Source of the DNA: Acinetobacter defluvii
GTDB lineage: Bacteria; Pseudomonadota; Gammaproteobacteria; Pseudomonadales; Moraxellaceae
Length of the DNA: 64,000 nucleotides
Direction of reading: 5' to 3'
Assembly: GCF_001704615.3 (NCBI RefSeq)
Contig: NZ_CP029397.2
Span: forward strand, 2,046,001 to 2,110,000
Part shown: positions 9,807 to 19,988 of the stretch, piece after piece
Layout: each line of letters starts with the position of its first letter
Numbering within the stretch: the stretch's first letter is position 1
Position numbers and translations under genes: made by a program
The notes under the pieces: model-generated
What the model saw: only the letters and a program-made list of their open reading frames with translations
Database searches by the model: none
Told to the model about the DNA's origin: nothing

Positions 9807-12800
9807 ATGCAGTTTGTTCATCTTGGTATTCATACAGAGTTTTCGATTACAGAATCGATTGTACGGATACCTGATCTGATTTCAGCTGCTGCTAAGGATG
9901 AAATGCCTGCGTTAGCGATTACAGACTTATCCAACTTACATGCAGCGGTTAAATTTTATAATAAATGTCTAAGTAAAGGCATTAAGCCTATTTTTGGTAG
10001 CACTATTCGTTTAAATGATGCTGAGCATAAAGTAACGCTACTGGCGATGACCAAAAAAGGTTGGCGTGGGCTGACTGAGATTGTGTCCCGTGGATTCATT
10101 GAAGGTCAGCAACTTTCTATCCCATGTATTCAAAAACAATGGGTTTTAGAACAGCAGCAGGACATTATCGTGCTGCTCGGTTTACATAGTGATGTTGGGC
10201 AAATGTTGGTGTCTTCGAACCCACAGAAAGCCGAGCCTTTGCTTGAAGAATGGATCGAAAAATTTGGCAATCGTGTTTATTTAGCACTGACACGTACTGA
10301 CCGCCCGAGAGAAGAAGACTTTAACCAAGAAGCAGTAAAACTTGCATGTAAATATAACATCGGTGTGGTTGCACATAATGATGTGCATTTTGTTAAACCT
10401 GAAGATTATGAAGCACATGAAGCACGTGTTTGTATTGCCGACGGTTATGTTTTAGGTGATGACAAACGTCCCAAAAACTACAGCCCTGAACAATATTTCA
10501 AAAGTTCAGCGCAAATGGTCGAGCTCTTTTCAGATATCCCAAGTGCGATTCAAAATACCGTTGAAATCGCTAAACGTTGTACTGTGTCTTTACGCTTAGG
10601 TTTCCATGACTTACCAGATTATCCAATCCCTGAAGGTCATACTATTAACACCTTCTTTGAACATTTATCTGAAGAAGGTTTAGAAGAGCGTTTAGCTGTT
10701 TTATATCCGATTGAAAAACGAGATGAAGATTGGGCAGAAATCCGTAAGCCTTATGATGAGCGCCTTGCCTATGAGCTTGGCATTATTAATAAAATGGGAT
10801 TCCCAGGCTACTTCCTGATCGTCATGGATTTTATTCAATGGTCAAAAAATAACGGGGTTCCTGTGGGTCCGGGGCGTGGTTCTGGTGCAGGTTCATTGGT
10901 CGCTTTCAGTTTAAAAATTACGGATTTAGACCCATTACGTTATGACTTACTCTTTGAACGTTTCTTAAACCCTGAACGTGTATCCATGCCCGACTTTGAC
11001 GTCGATTTTTGTATCGCAGGTCGAGATAAAGTCATTGACTATGTGGCACGTCATTATGGTCGTGATGCTGTTTCTCAGATTGCAACATTTGGTACGATGG
11101 CAGCCAAAGGTGCGATTCGAGATGTAGCACGTGTTTTAGGTAAATCTTATGGTTTGGCTGATCGTATTTCCAAAATGATCCCAACTAAACCTTTAGGTTT
11201 AAGTTTAGAAGAATCAATAGAAGCCGAGCCACAACTCAAAGATATTGTCACTAATCCATCTAATCCTGATCATGAAGATGCTGCCGAAATTTGGGAAATG
11301 GCACTTAAACTCGAAGGCATTACCCGAAATACAGGAAAACACGCAGGTGGTGTGGTCATTGCACCAACTAAAATTACTGATTATTCAGCAGTTTTGTGTG
11401 ATGAAGATGGCACCAACCGTGTTGCCCAATTTGACAAAGATGATGTTGAAGCTGCTGGTTTGGTTAAATTTGACTTCTTGGGTCTGCGAAATTTAACCGT
11501 AATCGAAGATGCTGTTCAAAATATTAATAAACGTATTCTGTCAGAAACGCCACTAGACATAGCACATATTCCTTTAGACGATAAAGATGCCTATACCGTA
11601 TTCGCTGATGCCAATACCACTGCGGTATTCCAGTTTGAATCCGTGGGCATGAAAAAAATGCTCAAAGAAGCACGCCCAAGTAAGTTTGAAGAAATTATTG
11701 CCTTTGTGTCCTTGTACCGCCCCGGTCCAATGGATCTTATTCCAGACTTTATTCACCGTATGCATGGGGGGGAGTTTGAGTATTTACATCCTTTGCTTGA
11801 AAGTGTACTCGAACCGACCTACGGCATCATGGTGTACCAAGAACAAGTAATGCAAGCTGCTCAGTTCTGTGCAGGCTATTCTTTGGGTGGTGCGGACATT
11901 TTACGTCGTGCCATGGGTAAAAAGAAACCCGAAGAAATGGTTAAGCAACGTCAAATCTTTATTGAAGGTGCTGCGAAAAAAGACATTGACGAAAAAACAG
12001 CCAACCATATTTTCGACTATATGGAAAAATTTGCTGGCTACGGTTTTAACAAATCCCATGCGGCTGCCTATGCCTTAGTAGCTTATCAAACTGCTTGGCT
12101 TAAAGCACATTATCCTTCTGAATTTTTAGCCGCAGTGATGTCATCGGAAATGCAAAATACCGATAACATCGTATTTTTGATTGATGACTGTCGTATCAAT
12201 GGCTTAGAAGTACTGCCACCGTCTATTAATATGTCCTTTTACCATTTCTATGCCAGCGATGAAAAAACCATCATTTATGGTTTAGGTGCGATCAAAGGGG
12301 TTGGTGAACAAGCCATGCAATCCGTGATTGATTCACGTGAACAAGAGGGTCCTTATAAAGATTTATTTGATTTCTGCCATCGTATTGACCTGAAAAAAAT
12401 CAATAAACGCACCCTTGAAGCGCTGATTCGTGCAGGTGCTTTAGACTGCTTAGGCATGGAACGTTCGACCATCATGGCGCAACTACCTGAAGCTGTGCAA
12501 GCTGCTGAACAAGCTCGTTCTAACCGTGAAACTGGCATCATGGACTTATTTGGTGAAGTTGAAGAAGTTCAGCGTAAACCAGCCAAACCGGTGAAACCAT
12601 GGTCAGATGAAGTTCGTTTAAAAGGTGAAAAAGATACTTTAGGTTTGTATTTAACAGGTCATCCGATTGATGTTTATCGTCCTGAATTAAAGTCTTTTAT
12701 TTCTCAACGGATTAATGAGCTTACGCCTACTCGTCGTGGTGTCACCACGGTATTTGCAGGATTAGTGGTAGATGTTGCCAACTTCCCGAACCGTATGATG

Positions 12801-13379
12801 ATTACGCTCGATGATGGTACAGCACGTATTGAGGTTTCAGCGAATCATGAGCGTTTCCAACGCTTTAAAGACATTTTACAAAATGAAAAAGTGGTGGTGA
12901 TTGAAGGTGAAATTTATGAGCGTGAAGGTTATGATCGCCCGATGGGACGCTTAACCAAAGCTTTTAGCCTCAATGAAATCCGTCAAAAACGGGCAAACTC
13001 TATCGCCATTGAACTCAAGCCCGATATAATCAGCAAAACTTTAGCTAGTGATCTACAAAAAATTCTCCTCCCCTATTGTAATGTTGATATGTGTCAGCAT
13101 ATTCCATTTCAAATCCAAGTTGATTATGACTATGCCAGTGCCGATGTACATTTGGGTGCACAATGGAAAGTTGCGCCACTGGATGATTTGCTGTTTAAAC
13201 TGCGTGAATATTTTGGTAAAGAAGCCATTCATATCCAGTATCAAGTCAAGTCTAAGGCTGCAAAAACTGTGGATCATCGAGAACTTGCCCAACCTACCCA
13301 AGTTGCTCCTCCGCCAGAGGATATGAGTATGGATGATGCAATGGACATGTATAACGCTGAAGTCAGTCAATTTTCTTAA
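9807..13379 (+). CDS. dnaE: DNA polymerase III alpha subunit
   Basis: This is the replicative polymerase catalytic subunit, about 1190 residues. It has an N-terminal PHP domain (FVHLGIHTEFSITES onward), then the polymerase core with GPGRGSGAGSLVAF. The catalytic acidic motif is PDFDVDFCI, with the third aspartate in VKFDFLGLRNLT. After these come a helix-hairpin-helix region and an OB fold (VFAGLVVDVANFPNRM) near the C-terminus. An in-frame ATG at 9762 would add 15 residues, but AAGGGA precedes the ATG at 9807 and the protein then begins like known DnaE (MQFVHLG). It heads a dnaE-trmJ-cysE rightward run. Confidence 0.96.
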   Translation: MQFVHLGIHTEFSITESIVRIPDLISAAAKDEMPALAITDLSNLHAAVKFYNKCLSKGIKPIFGSTIRLNDAEHKVTLLAMTKKGWRGLTEIVSRGFIEGQQLSIPCIQKQWVLEQQQDIIVLLGLHSDVGQMLVSSNPQKAEPLLEEWIEKFGNRVYLALTRTDRPREEDFNQEAVKLACKYNIGVVAHNDVHFVKPEDYEAHEARVCIADGYVLGDDKRPKNYSPEQYFKSSAQMVELFSDIPSAIQNTVEIAKRCTVSLRLGFHDLPDYPIPEGHTINTFFEHLSEEGLEERLAVLYPIEKRDEDWAEIRKPYDERLAYELGIINKMGFPGYFLIVMDFIQWSKNNGVPVGPGRGSGAGSLVAFSLKITDLDPLRYDLLFERFLNPERVSMPDFDVDFCIAGRDKVIDYVARHYGRDAVSQIATFGTMAAKGAIRDVARVLGKSYGLADRISKMIPTKPLGLSLEESIEAEPQLKDIVTNPSNPDHEDAAEIWEMALKLEGITRNTGKHAGGVVIAPTKITDYSAVLCDEDGTNRVAQFDKDDVEAAGLVKFDFLGLRNLTVIEDAVQNINKRILSETPLDIAHIPLDDKDAYTVFADANTTAVFQFESVGMKKMLKEARPSKFEEIIAFVSLYRPGPMDLIPDFIHRMHGGEFEYLHPLLESVLEPTYGIMVYQEQVMQAAQFCAGYSLGGADILRRAMGKKKPEEMVKQRQIFIEGAAKKDIDEKTANHIFDYMEKFAGYGFNKSHAAAYALVAYQTAWLKAHYPSEFLAAVMSSEMQNTDNIVFLIDDCRINGLEVLPPSINMSFYHFYASDEKTIIYGLGAIKGVGEQAMQSVIDSREQEGPYKDLFDFCHRIDLKKINKRTLEALIRAGALDCLGMERSTIMAQLPEAVQAAEQARSNRETGIMDLFGEVEEVQRKPAKPVKPWSDEVRLKGEKDTLGLYLTGHPIDVYRPELKSFISQRINELTPTRRGVTTVFAGLVVDVANFPNRMMITLDDGTARIEVSANHERFQRFKDILQNEKVVVIEGEIYEREGYDRPMGRLTKAFSLNEIRQKRANSIAIELKPDIISKTLASDLQKILLPYCNVDMCQHIPFQIQVDYDYASADVHLGAQWKVAPLDDLLFKLREYFGKEAIHIQYQVKSKAAKTVDHRELAQPTQVAPPPEDMSMDDAMDMYNAEVSQFS

Positions 13380-13413
13380 CATCTTCTCATTCAAGCTATA
13401 TTTTGGAAATATC

Positions 13414-14250
13414 ATGGATATTATTGATAATGCTGCACTTTCGCAGCATTTAAGCCATGTGCGTATTGTCATGGTCAATACCACATTACCTGCAAATATT
13501 GGTAGTGCTTTACGTGCCATGAAAACGATGGGGTTATCAAAGTTAGTCTTGGTGGCACCAAAAACCTATCCACATCCCGATATTGATGCGCTGGCAGCAG
13601 GTGCAGCCGATCTGATTGAACAGATTGAAATCGTTGAAACTTTAGAAGACGCAATTAAAGACTGTCATTTGGTATTTGGTACAAGCGCACGTAGTCGTAC
13701 TATTCCTTGGCCTTTACTAGATGCACGTCCTGCTGCACAAAAATCAATGCAAGCCGTGATACAAGGACAGCAAGAAATTGCCATTGTCTTTGGTCGTGAA
13801 GATCGAGGACTGACCAATGAAGAATTGGCATTAGCCAACTATCATGTGACTATTCCTGTAAATACTGATTATGGTGTGCTCAATGTTGCACAAGCCATTC
13901 AAGTGATTTGCTATGAAATGCGTATGGCAGCTATAGAGTTTTCAGATAAAAAACATGATGATCAAGCGGTAATGCATGTGACCGATTCCGAAGATATGCA
14001 TTGGGACGAACCTTTGGTCACGCATGAACAAATGGCACAATTTTATCCGCATATCGAAAAAATGTTGGCTGAAATTGAATTTATGGATCCAAAAAATCCA
14101 AGATTATTACCATTACGCTTGCGCCGTTTATTTGGACGTATACAATTAGATAAAATGGAATATCATTTACTTCGAGGCATATTTAGTCGAGTTCAAGCCT
14201 TGAATAATGGCACATGGAAAAGTTCAAAATCGAAAGAGGATCAAAACTGA
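13414..14250 (+). CDS. trmJ: tRNA (cytidine/uridine-2'-O)-methyltransferase, SPOUT family
   Basis: The 278-residue TrmJ-type enzyme methylates the 2'-O of nucleotide 32 in the tRNA anticodon loop, using S-adenosylmethionine. The trefoil-knot signatures are [20 protein letters not shown] at the N-terminus and [20 protein letters not shown] plus VTIPVN in the knot. The C-terminal helical part ends near residue 278. The ATG at 13414 follows GGAAAT and lies 34 bases behind dnaE. A longer frame open from 13333 overlaps dnaE and lacks family similarity. Its stop overlaps the cysE start by one base. Confidence 0.93.
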   Translation: MDIIDNAALSQHLSHVRIVMVNTTLPANIGSALRAMKTMGLSKLVLVAPKTYPHPDIDALAAGAADLIEQIEIVETLEDAIKDCHLVFGTSARSRTIPWPLLDARPAAQKSMQAVIQGQQEIAIVFGREDRGLTNEELALANYHVTIPVNTDYGVLNVAQAIQVICYEMRMAAIEFSDKKHDDQAVMHVTDSEDMHWDEPLVTHEQMAQFYPHIEKMLAEIEFMDPKNPRLLPLRLRRLFGRIQLDKMEYHLLRGIFSRVQALNNGTWKSSKSKEDQN

Positions 14251-15050
14251 TGCTGAAACAGCTCAAAGAAGATATCCAAGCTGTATTTGCGCGAGATCCT
14301 GCTGCACGCAATACATTTGAAGTTTTAACCACTTATCCAGGCATTCATGCATTAATTATGCATCGGGTTGCACACGAATTATGGAAAAAAGAATGTAAAA
14401 CTTCAGCACGTATCTTGTCCTCTTTTAGTCGTTTTGCCACAGGCATTGAAATCCATCCAGGTGCAAAAATCGGCAAACGTTTTTTCATTGATCATGGCAT
14501 GGGGGTAGTGATCGGTGAAACTGCTGAAATTGGAGATGATGTTACCTTATATCATGGCGTAACCTTAGGTGGTACAACTTGGAATAAAGGCAAGCGTCAT
14601 CCGACCCTCGAAGACGGCGTTGTCGTGGGTGCTGGCGCAAAAATTTTAGGACCTTTTACTGTCGGTAAAAATGCCAAAGTTGGTTCAAATACAGTCGTTA
14701 CCAAAGCCATTCCTGAAGGTGTAACTGCTGTCGGAAGTCCTGCTCGTTTAATTTTTAAAGATAAAGAAAAAGACAATGTGCAAGAAAAACAACGCCGTGA
14801 TTATGCTGAAAGTATTGGTTTCCAACCCTATGCAGCAACCCAAGATCAGTCTGACCCGATGCTTGAGGGTATGCGTGTTTTACTTGAGCGTATTCAACAC
14901 AATGAAATGCGAATGAACAATTTATGTCATCGTTTATCTTTGCTTGATCCCACCTTTAATAAACAGCAAGCCAAAGAAACCCCTTTTAGTGATGAAGAGT
15001 TAAAAATCATTGAGGAACTTCGCCGTGAATGTGAAGCACAGAGTAAATGA
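14250..15050 (+). CDS. cysE: serine O-acetyltransferase
   Basis: This enzyme makes O-acetylserine for cysteine synthesis. The N-terminal helical domain (residues 1-60, with [16 protein letters not shown]) is followed by a left-handed beta-helix of hexapeptide repeats. Those include [39 protein letters not shown] and [19 protein letters not shown]. The catalytic histidine lies in [10 protein letters not shown] and the second in YHGVTLGG. I start at the ATG at 14250, which shares its base with the trmJ stop and follows GAGGA, giving 266 residues. It is the last gene of the dnaE run. Confidence 0.95.
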   Translation: MLKQLKEDIQAVFARDPAARNTFEVLTTYPGIHALIMHRVAHELWKKECKTSARILSSFSRFATGIEIHPGAKIGKRFFIDHGMGVVIGETAEIGDDVTLYHGVTLGGTTWNKGKRHPTLEDGVVVGAGAKILGPFTVGKNAKVGSNTVVTKAIPEGVTAVGSPARLIFKDKEKDNVQEKQRRDYAESIGFQPYAATQDQSDPMLEGMRVLLERIQHNEMRMNNLCHRLSLLDPTFNKQQAKETPFSDEELKIIEELRRECEAQSK

Positions 15051-15388
15051 TTTAACTTTTAGGAAAATTACTTTACGAACGGGTAAATAAATTTTCACTT
15101 TTTTAATGTTCAAGTATTACAAAATCGACATGGCTTTATTTTCAAATTATTATAAAGTCATGTTCTTCATTTTAGTTTCAATAAGATCCCTGCAGACTAT
15201 TTCTAGTTCTATTATTTTCGATATTTGAGATCAAGTTAAGCTGCCCCCTATATCAATTTTTATTTTTAGAATCTTATAACTACCTCTATTAATTCCATAA
15301 TCAATAAATTAACACTCTAATATAAGGTCGCAAATCGCCTTTCAATAACTAAATCAAACAAAAATCGCTATCACGATTACTGCATTGA
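15051..15388. other. A/T-rich intergenic stretch, no gene seen
   Basis: These 338 bases separate the convergent cysE and DUF817 genes. Neither strand has a recognisable frame, RNA gene or clear hairpin terminator. Confidence 0.4.
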
Positions 15389-16195
15389 TTATTTTTCTAG
15401 CTGCCGTACTGTCCAATCCCCTGTATCTGTTCTATTTCCCAAAATCTTTAAAACCAAAACCAAACTAAGCAATAACAATAAATACCATGAACCTAATTTC
15501 CCCCAGCCGACCATATGCCATGCATCGACCTGACTCGGATATAACCAAATTTTATAAAAAGTACTGATATTCTCTGCAATCCAAATAATAAATGCCAATA
15601 AAATAAGAATAGGTAACATCGGTAGTTGAAATTGATGTTGTTGTAATCGAAAACGAATTTTTGTTTTCCAGAAAATAAAAATACTCCAAGCAAACAAAAT
15701 ATTACGAATATCTGGCACAAAAAATTTGCTCATAAAGTTGATATAAGACAATACCGCTAAACACAGCATATTGGCAAAATGAGGTAAATGTGTGAATGAA
15801 ACTTGGTATAGTCTAAGTGAACGTGCGAAAAAACTTCCCACTGCCGAATACATAAATCCAGCAAATAAAGGCACCGTCATAATTTTAAAAACAGCAGGCT
15901 GTGGATACTGCCATGAAGCAATTTGAGGATGGGTAAGGAAAATTTCCATAACCATTGCCATGAGATGAAATAGTGCGATCACTTTGGCTTCTGCCCAAGA
16001 TTCAAGCTTGAGATAAAGCAAACATGTTTGAATCAGTAAAGCATAGATCAATAAATAATCATAGCGAAACAAACTGTAATATTCATGACTGCCCATTTTT
16101 GCTGTCAAAGCAAAAGCGATAAGCAATAAAATACCAAATAAGGCAGCCGATGCTGCCTTAAAGGTAAATTCTATACTTGATTTTAAATACCGCAT
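15389..16195 (-). CDS. DUF817 integral membrane protein
   Basis: This 268-residue protein has about eight hydrophobic helices. The DUF817-type blocks include FRYDYLLIYALLIQ, KVIALFHLMAMVMEIF, WQYP, PLFAGFMYSAVGSF and AWHMVGWGKLGSW. It is an inner-membrane protein of unknown function, with conserved His, Glu and Trp residues buried in the helices (ALFH, MEIF, WHMVGWGK). It lies 12 bases behind hemE on the same strand and is probably co-transcribed with it. No direct link to haem synthesis can be shown. Confidence 0.8.
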   Translation of the reverse strand: MRYLKSSIEFTFKAASAALFGILLLIAFALTAKMGSHEYYSLFRYDYLLIYALLIQTCLLYLKLESWAEAKVIALFHLMAMVMEIFLTHPQIASWQYPQPAVFKIMTVPLFAGFMYSAVGSFFARSLRLYQVSFTHLPHFANMLCLAVLSYINFMSKFFVPDIRNILFAWSIFIFWKTKIRFRLQQHQFQLPMLPILILLAFIIWIAENISTFYKIWLYPSQVDAWHMVGWGKLGSWYLLLLLSLVLVLKILGNRTDTGDWTVRQLEK

Positions 16196-16207
16196 GTGTC
16201 GAATAAC

Positions 16208-17281
16208 TTAGCCCAAATATTTTGCACTATATTCATGCACAGTATCGATAAATATTTTTGGCTGTGCAGGATCCACCCATTGGGTAATACCATGACCTAA
16301 GTTGGCAACATAACCTGTTTTTTCACCGTTGGCATAGGCGTCATCTAACATGGCTTTCGTCGCTTTTTCAATACTTGCTGCTGAACCATATAAAGTTGCA
16401 GGATCTAAGTTCCCTTGTAATGCTACACGACCATTGACAGTTTGACGTGCAACATTGAGCGAGGTTGTCCAATCCAAACCTAAAGCATCCGCACCCGTTG
16501 CAAGCATAGGTTCTAACCATTGCCCGCCACCTTTGGTAAATAAAATTACAGGAATCTTACGCCCGTCTTTTTCACGTTGTAAACCTGATACAATTCTCTG
16601 CATATACTTCAATGAAAATTCAATATATTCACGATGGGCAAGTGCCCCGCCCCAACTGTCAAAAATCTGAATCGCTTGTGCACCTGCATCAATTTGTGCA
16701 TTTAAATATTCTGTGACTGCATCAGCCAAACGCTCTAACAATGCATGCAAAACTTCGGGTTGGGCATACATCATCTGTTTCGTAAAACGAAAATCTTTAC
16801 TCGAGCCACCTTCAACCATATAAGTGGCCAACGTCCATGGGCTACCCGAAAAGCCAATCAATGGCACCTGCCCACCTAAAGCAGAACGAATGGTCGAAAC
16901 TGCATTCATGACATAATCCAAATCAGATTTAGCATTGAATTTAGGCAAATTGGCAACGTCTTGTTCAGTACGAATCGTTTTATGAAACTTAGGTCCTTCA
17001 CCTGTTTCAAAATACAGACCTAAGCCTAATGCATCAGGAATTGTTAAAATATCAGAAAATAAAATCGCAGCGTCTAAATCATAACGACGCAAAGGTTGTA
17101 AAGTCACTTCACAAGCAAATTCAGTATTTTTACACAAAGAAAGAAAATCACCTGCTTTAGCTCGTGTTTCACGATACTCAGGTAGATAACGACCTGCTTG
17201 ACGCATCATCCACACAGGCGTGGTATCGACAGGTTCACGTAGCAAAGCACGTAGAAAACGATCATTCTTGAGGGTCGTCAT
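16208..17281 (-). CDS. hemE: uroporphyrinogen decarboxylase
   Basis: The 357-residue enzyme removes four carboxyl groups from uroporphyrinogen III to give coproporphyrinogen III in haem synthesis. It starts with the family hallmark [17 protein letters not shown] (residues 21-37). The catalytic-site aspartate block is [19 protein letters not shown], followed by [17 protein letters not shown] and [11 protein letters not shown] near the C-terminus. It is cofactor-free and cytosolic. It is followed by DUF817 with a 12-base gap. The start ATG at 17281 sits behind AGGAAAGT. Confidence 0.96.
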   Translation of the reverse strand: MTTLKNDRFLRALLREPVDTTPVWMMRQAGRYLPEYRETRAKAGDFLSLCKNTEFACEVTLQPLRRYDLDAAILFSDILTIPDALGLGLYFETGEGPKFHKTIRTEQDVANLPKFNAKSDLDYVMNAVSTIRSALGGQVPLIGFSGSPWTLATYMVEGGSSKDFRFTKQMMYAQPEVLHALLERLADAVTEYLNAQIDAGAQAIQIFDSWGGALAHREYIEFSLKYMQRIVSGLQREKDGRKIPVILFTKGGGQWLEPMLATGADALGLDWTTSLNVARQTVNGRVALQGNLDPATLYGSAASIEKATKAMLDDAYANGEKTGYVANLGHGITQWVDPAQPKIFIDTVHEYSAKYLG

Positions 17282-17520
17282 TTACTTTCCTATTTTTTAA
17301 ATTGAACAATGTCGCTCATCATAGCAAAAATCTATCCCATATCGTCATTTCTGGTGAGATTTTAATTTTTGAAAATTATTTGAAATCTCATTTTTATCAC
17401 AGGCATAGAATTGCATAAAAAATAAGATTTAAACAAAACAAATACTGCATCTCCATTTATTTTCTGCAATACTTGCCTAGTTTATTAAATCAGTATGAAT
17501 AATTCTTAAGGTTGAATTAC

Positions 17521-18819
17521 ATGTTCGTTCGCTCAATTCTTGCTTTGAGTTTAAGTTGTATTTTCACTGGCACAGCATTTGCTGCACCTACAACTGCTGA
17601 GCAACCCCTTAGCCCTCATAAAGTAACATCTATAGCAATTGAAGATCCTATTGATCCTCTTGCTGTCGAATCTTCCGCTGCCTCTACAGTCAATACTGGC
17701 AGTGCAAGCGAAGCTCAAATTTCTCAACAAGAGCTGAATGATTTAGATCAAGCTGCCAATACACTGCAAAATTTAGAAAAAACTGAAGATAAAACTGCTG
17801 ATACAGCCATTGCTGCACCGAGCACAACCACAGAAAAAGCGACACCAAGTACGACAGAAACAACAACGCCTAGTACAGCACCATCAACAACAAAATCAAG
17901 CAATGCTAATAAAGCATCTTGGACTTTAGATGGTATCAATAATGCTGAATGGTATGAAAATATTGGTAAAGGTCAATTCCCTGTGTATGCGCGTGCCCAT
18001 GTGATGTTAAACAACTCACATGCTTCACCAGGTGCAATCGATGGTTCAAGTGGTATGAATACCCTGAAAGCCATTTCTTCATTTCAACAAATGAATGGTT
18101 TAAAACCAACAGGTGAACTGACCAAAGAAACTTGGGATACCTTAGTGGCAAAACAAGGTGGTAAACCCGCATTTGTAGAATACACCATCACAGAAGCAGA
18201 CCTCAAAGGTCCTTATGCTGCATCTATTCCACGTGACTATGCCTTACAAGCAAAAATGAAAGGTTTGTATTACACACGTGTAACTGAAATGTTAGCTGAA
18301 AAATTTCACATGGATGAAGATTTCTTAAAGAAATTAAATCCAAAAGCGACTTTCAAAAAAGCAGGTGAAAAAATCGTTGTGACCAATATTCGCAATGAGT
18401 TACCTGAAAATATTCATTTGATCGTAGCGCATAAGGGTGCAAAACAACTTTATTTATTTAATGCTCAAAACCAAATGGTCGGTTCATTCCCAGCAACAAT
18501 TGGGAGTTCCGACACACCATCACCTACTGGTACATATAAGGTGACAGGTGTAGCACCAAATCCTTGGTATGGCTATTCACCAAGTAACTTTGTGCAAGGT
18601 AATAATCGTAAACCTTTATCTTTACCACCCGGTCCAAATGGTCCTGTAGGTAATATCTGGATTGGTTTGAGTAAAAAATCATTTGGTATTCACGGTACAC
18701 CAAATCCGTCTGCAATTTCTAAAACTGCATCACATGGCTGTATCCGTCTAACCAACTGGGATGCTAATGACTTAGGTAAAAAAGTTAAGTCTGGTGTTAC
18801 TGTTAAATTCTTAGAATAA
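17521..18819 (+). CDS. L,D-transpeptidase with peptidoglycan-binding domain
   Basis: The roughly 432-residue exported protein has a signal peptide (ending TAFA). A long Thr/Ser/Ala/Glu-rich linker spans about residues 25-125. A PG_binding_1 domain follows around residues 135-205, with INNAEWYENIG and ISSFQQMNGLKPTGELTKETW. The short module RVTEMLAEKFHMDEDFLKKLNP resembles LysM. The C-terminal YkuD domain carries the catalytic SHGCIRLTN motif with HGTP upstream. It should form 3-3 peptidoglycan crosslinks or attach protein to peptidoglycan. The ATG at 17521 follows TAAGG; an in-frame TTG at 17512 is less likely. Confidence 0.92.
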   Translation: MFVRSILALSLSCIFTGTAFAAPTTAEQPLSPHKVTSIAIEDPIDPLAVESSAASTVNTGSASEAQISQQELNDLDQAANTLQNLEKTEDKTADTAIAAPSTTTEKATPSTTETTTPSTAPSTTKSSNANKASWTLDGINNAEWYENIGKGQFPVYARAHVMLNNSHASPGAIDGSSGMNTLKAISSFQQMNGLKPTGELTKETWDTLVAKQGGKPAFVEYTITEADLKGPYAASIPRDYALQAKMKGLYYTRVTEMLAEKFHMDEDFLKKLNPKATFKKAGEKIVVTNIRNELPENIHLIVAHKGAKQLYLFNAQNQMVGSFPATIGSSDTPSPTGTYKVTGVAPNPWYGYSPSNFVQGNNRKPLSLPPGPNGPVGNIWIGLSKKSFGIHGTPNPSAISKTASHGCIRLTNWDANDLGKKVKSGVTVKFLE

Positions 18820-18844
18820 TCCATATTATTTGTAATCAGTATTC

Positions 18845-18870
18845 AACCAGTGTTCGCACTGGTTTTTTAT
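18845..18870 (+). terminator. intrinsic terminator of the L,D-transpeptidase gene
   Basis: The arms AACCAGTG and CACTGGTT enclose a stable TTCG tetraloop, followed by a T run. Confidence 0.85.
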
Positions 18871-19023
18871 TAGACCCAATATTTACACTAAATGTTTAGC
18901 AAGGCATCTTCAACACGAGATCATTCCAAAAATACAACAATACGTTGCATGTTTAATATTTCAACTCAAATTTGCAAAGACTAAGATAGTACTCAGTTAA
19001 TAATAAAGATTTGGAGATTTGAT

Positions 19024-19713
19024 ATGAATACTTTCTTACACCGTAGTGAAGACCGTGGTCATGCTCAAATTGGTTGGTTAGACAGCAAACATAGTTTTTC
19101 ATTCGGCAGTTGGTACAACCCTAAATATATGGGCGTAGGTTCTTTACGTGTGATCAATGATGATACTATTGCAGCACATAACGGTTTTGGTACACACCCG
19201 CACGACAATATGGAAATCTTAACCTGTGTGCTTCAAGGTACAATTTCTCATAAAGACACGATGGGTAATGAACGCCATATCAATGCAGGTGAATGGCAAC
19301 TGATGAGTGCTGGTACAGGTGTTCAACATAGTGAAATGAACAATGGTGATGTGCCTGTACATATGTTACAAATTTGGGTAATTCCGAATGTACGTGATGC
19401 TGAACCAAATTATCAACAAATTGAGCGTGATCCTAAAAAGTCACCAAATGAATGGCTATTAATAGCAGGTCCAAATGACAATGCGCCTATGCACATTCGT
19501 CAAAATGCTGAAATCAAAGCAGCATACTTGGAGCAAGGTCATTCACTACTTGTTGAAGCCACTCAAAAATTTAACTATGTCCATGTGATTGAAGGTGAAA
19601 TTGAGATTGCAGGTCAAGTGGTTAAGGCTGGTGATGCTTACTTATTTGATGAGAACGCTACCATCAATGCCAACAAAAACAGCCAATTCATTTGGTTTGA
19701 CCTAAACAATTAA
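19024..19713 (+). CDS. pirin family protein (YhhW/quercetinase-like bicupin)
   Basis: The 229-residue cytosolic bicupin has its metal site in the N-terminal cupin. HPHDNMEILTCVLQG supplies two histidines and a glutamate, and GVQHSEMNN supplies a third histidine. It starts with the pirin block RGHAQIGWLDSKHSFSFGSWY. The C-terminal cupin (NYVHVIEGEIEIAGQ) lacks a metal motif. Members of this clade oxidise flavonols in vitro, but the natural substrate is unknown. It is monocistronic, with GGAG upstream of the ATG and a strong terminator behind. Confidence 0.9.
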   Translation: MNTFLHRSEDRGHAQIGWLDSKHSFSFGSWYNPKYMGVGSLRVINDDTIAAHNGFGTHPHDNMEILTCVLQGTISHKDTMGNERHINAGEWQLMSAGTGVQHSEMNNGDVPVHMLQIWVIPNVRDAEPNYQQIERDPKKSPNEWLLIAGPNDNAPMHIRQNAEIKAAYLEQGHSLLVEATQKFNYVHVIEGEIEIAGQVVKAGDAYLFDENATINANKNSQFIWFDLNN

Positions 19714-19726
19714 GCTAAGTTATTAG

Positions 19727-19758
19727 AAAAGACCTTTGCTTTTGCAAGGGTCTTTTTT
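19727..19758 (+). terminator. intrinsic terminator of the pirin gene, with short tail duplication
   Basis: AAAGACCTTTGC pairs with GCAAGGGTCTTT over a TTTT loop, followed by T. The right arm and T tract are repeated right behind it (AAGGGTC plus T run, to about 19780), which looks like replication slippage. Confidence 0.75.
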
Positions 19759-19921
19759 ATAAGGGTCTTTTTTTATAAGGATTAAGAAAATTAGGATTAT
19801 GATAGACCTAGCACAGTTTAGCTTACATAAAAATTAGGTTGTTTAAATGCAAAAGCTAGCATGATTAAAATTTAAAGTACATTGAAACCTAAGTATATTG
19901 AGCGCTGATCAAATATTTAAG

Positions 19922-19957
19922 TAAAAGAAAACCGAGCAAATTTCTTAACTCGGTTTT
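19922..19957 (-). terminator. intrinsic terminator of the M16 peptidase gene
   Basis: The arms AAAACCGAG and CTCGGTTTT lie 32 bases beyond the leftward peptidase stop. On the minus strand the stem runs into TTTTCTTTTAC. Confidence 0.7.
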
Positions 19958-19988
19958 AAGTAAAATACTATATATCTCACTTAGCTCC

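Noticed and set aside
13333..13413. Longer start for trmJ overlapping dnaE
   Set aside because: The extra residues come from the end of dnaE in another frame and show no family similarity; the ATG at 13414 has a ribosome site and matches known TrmJ starts.
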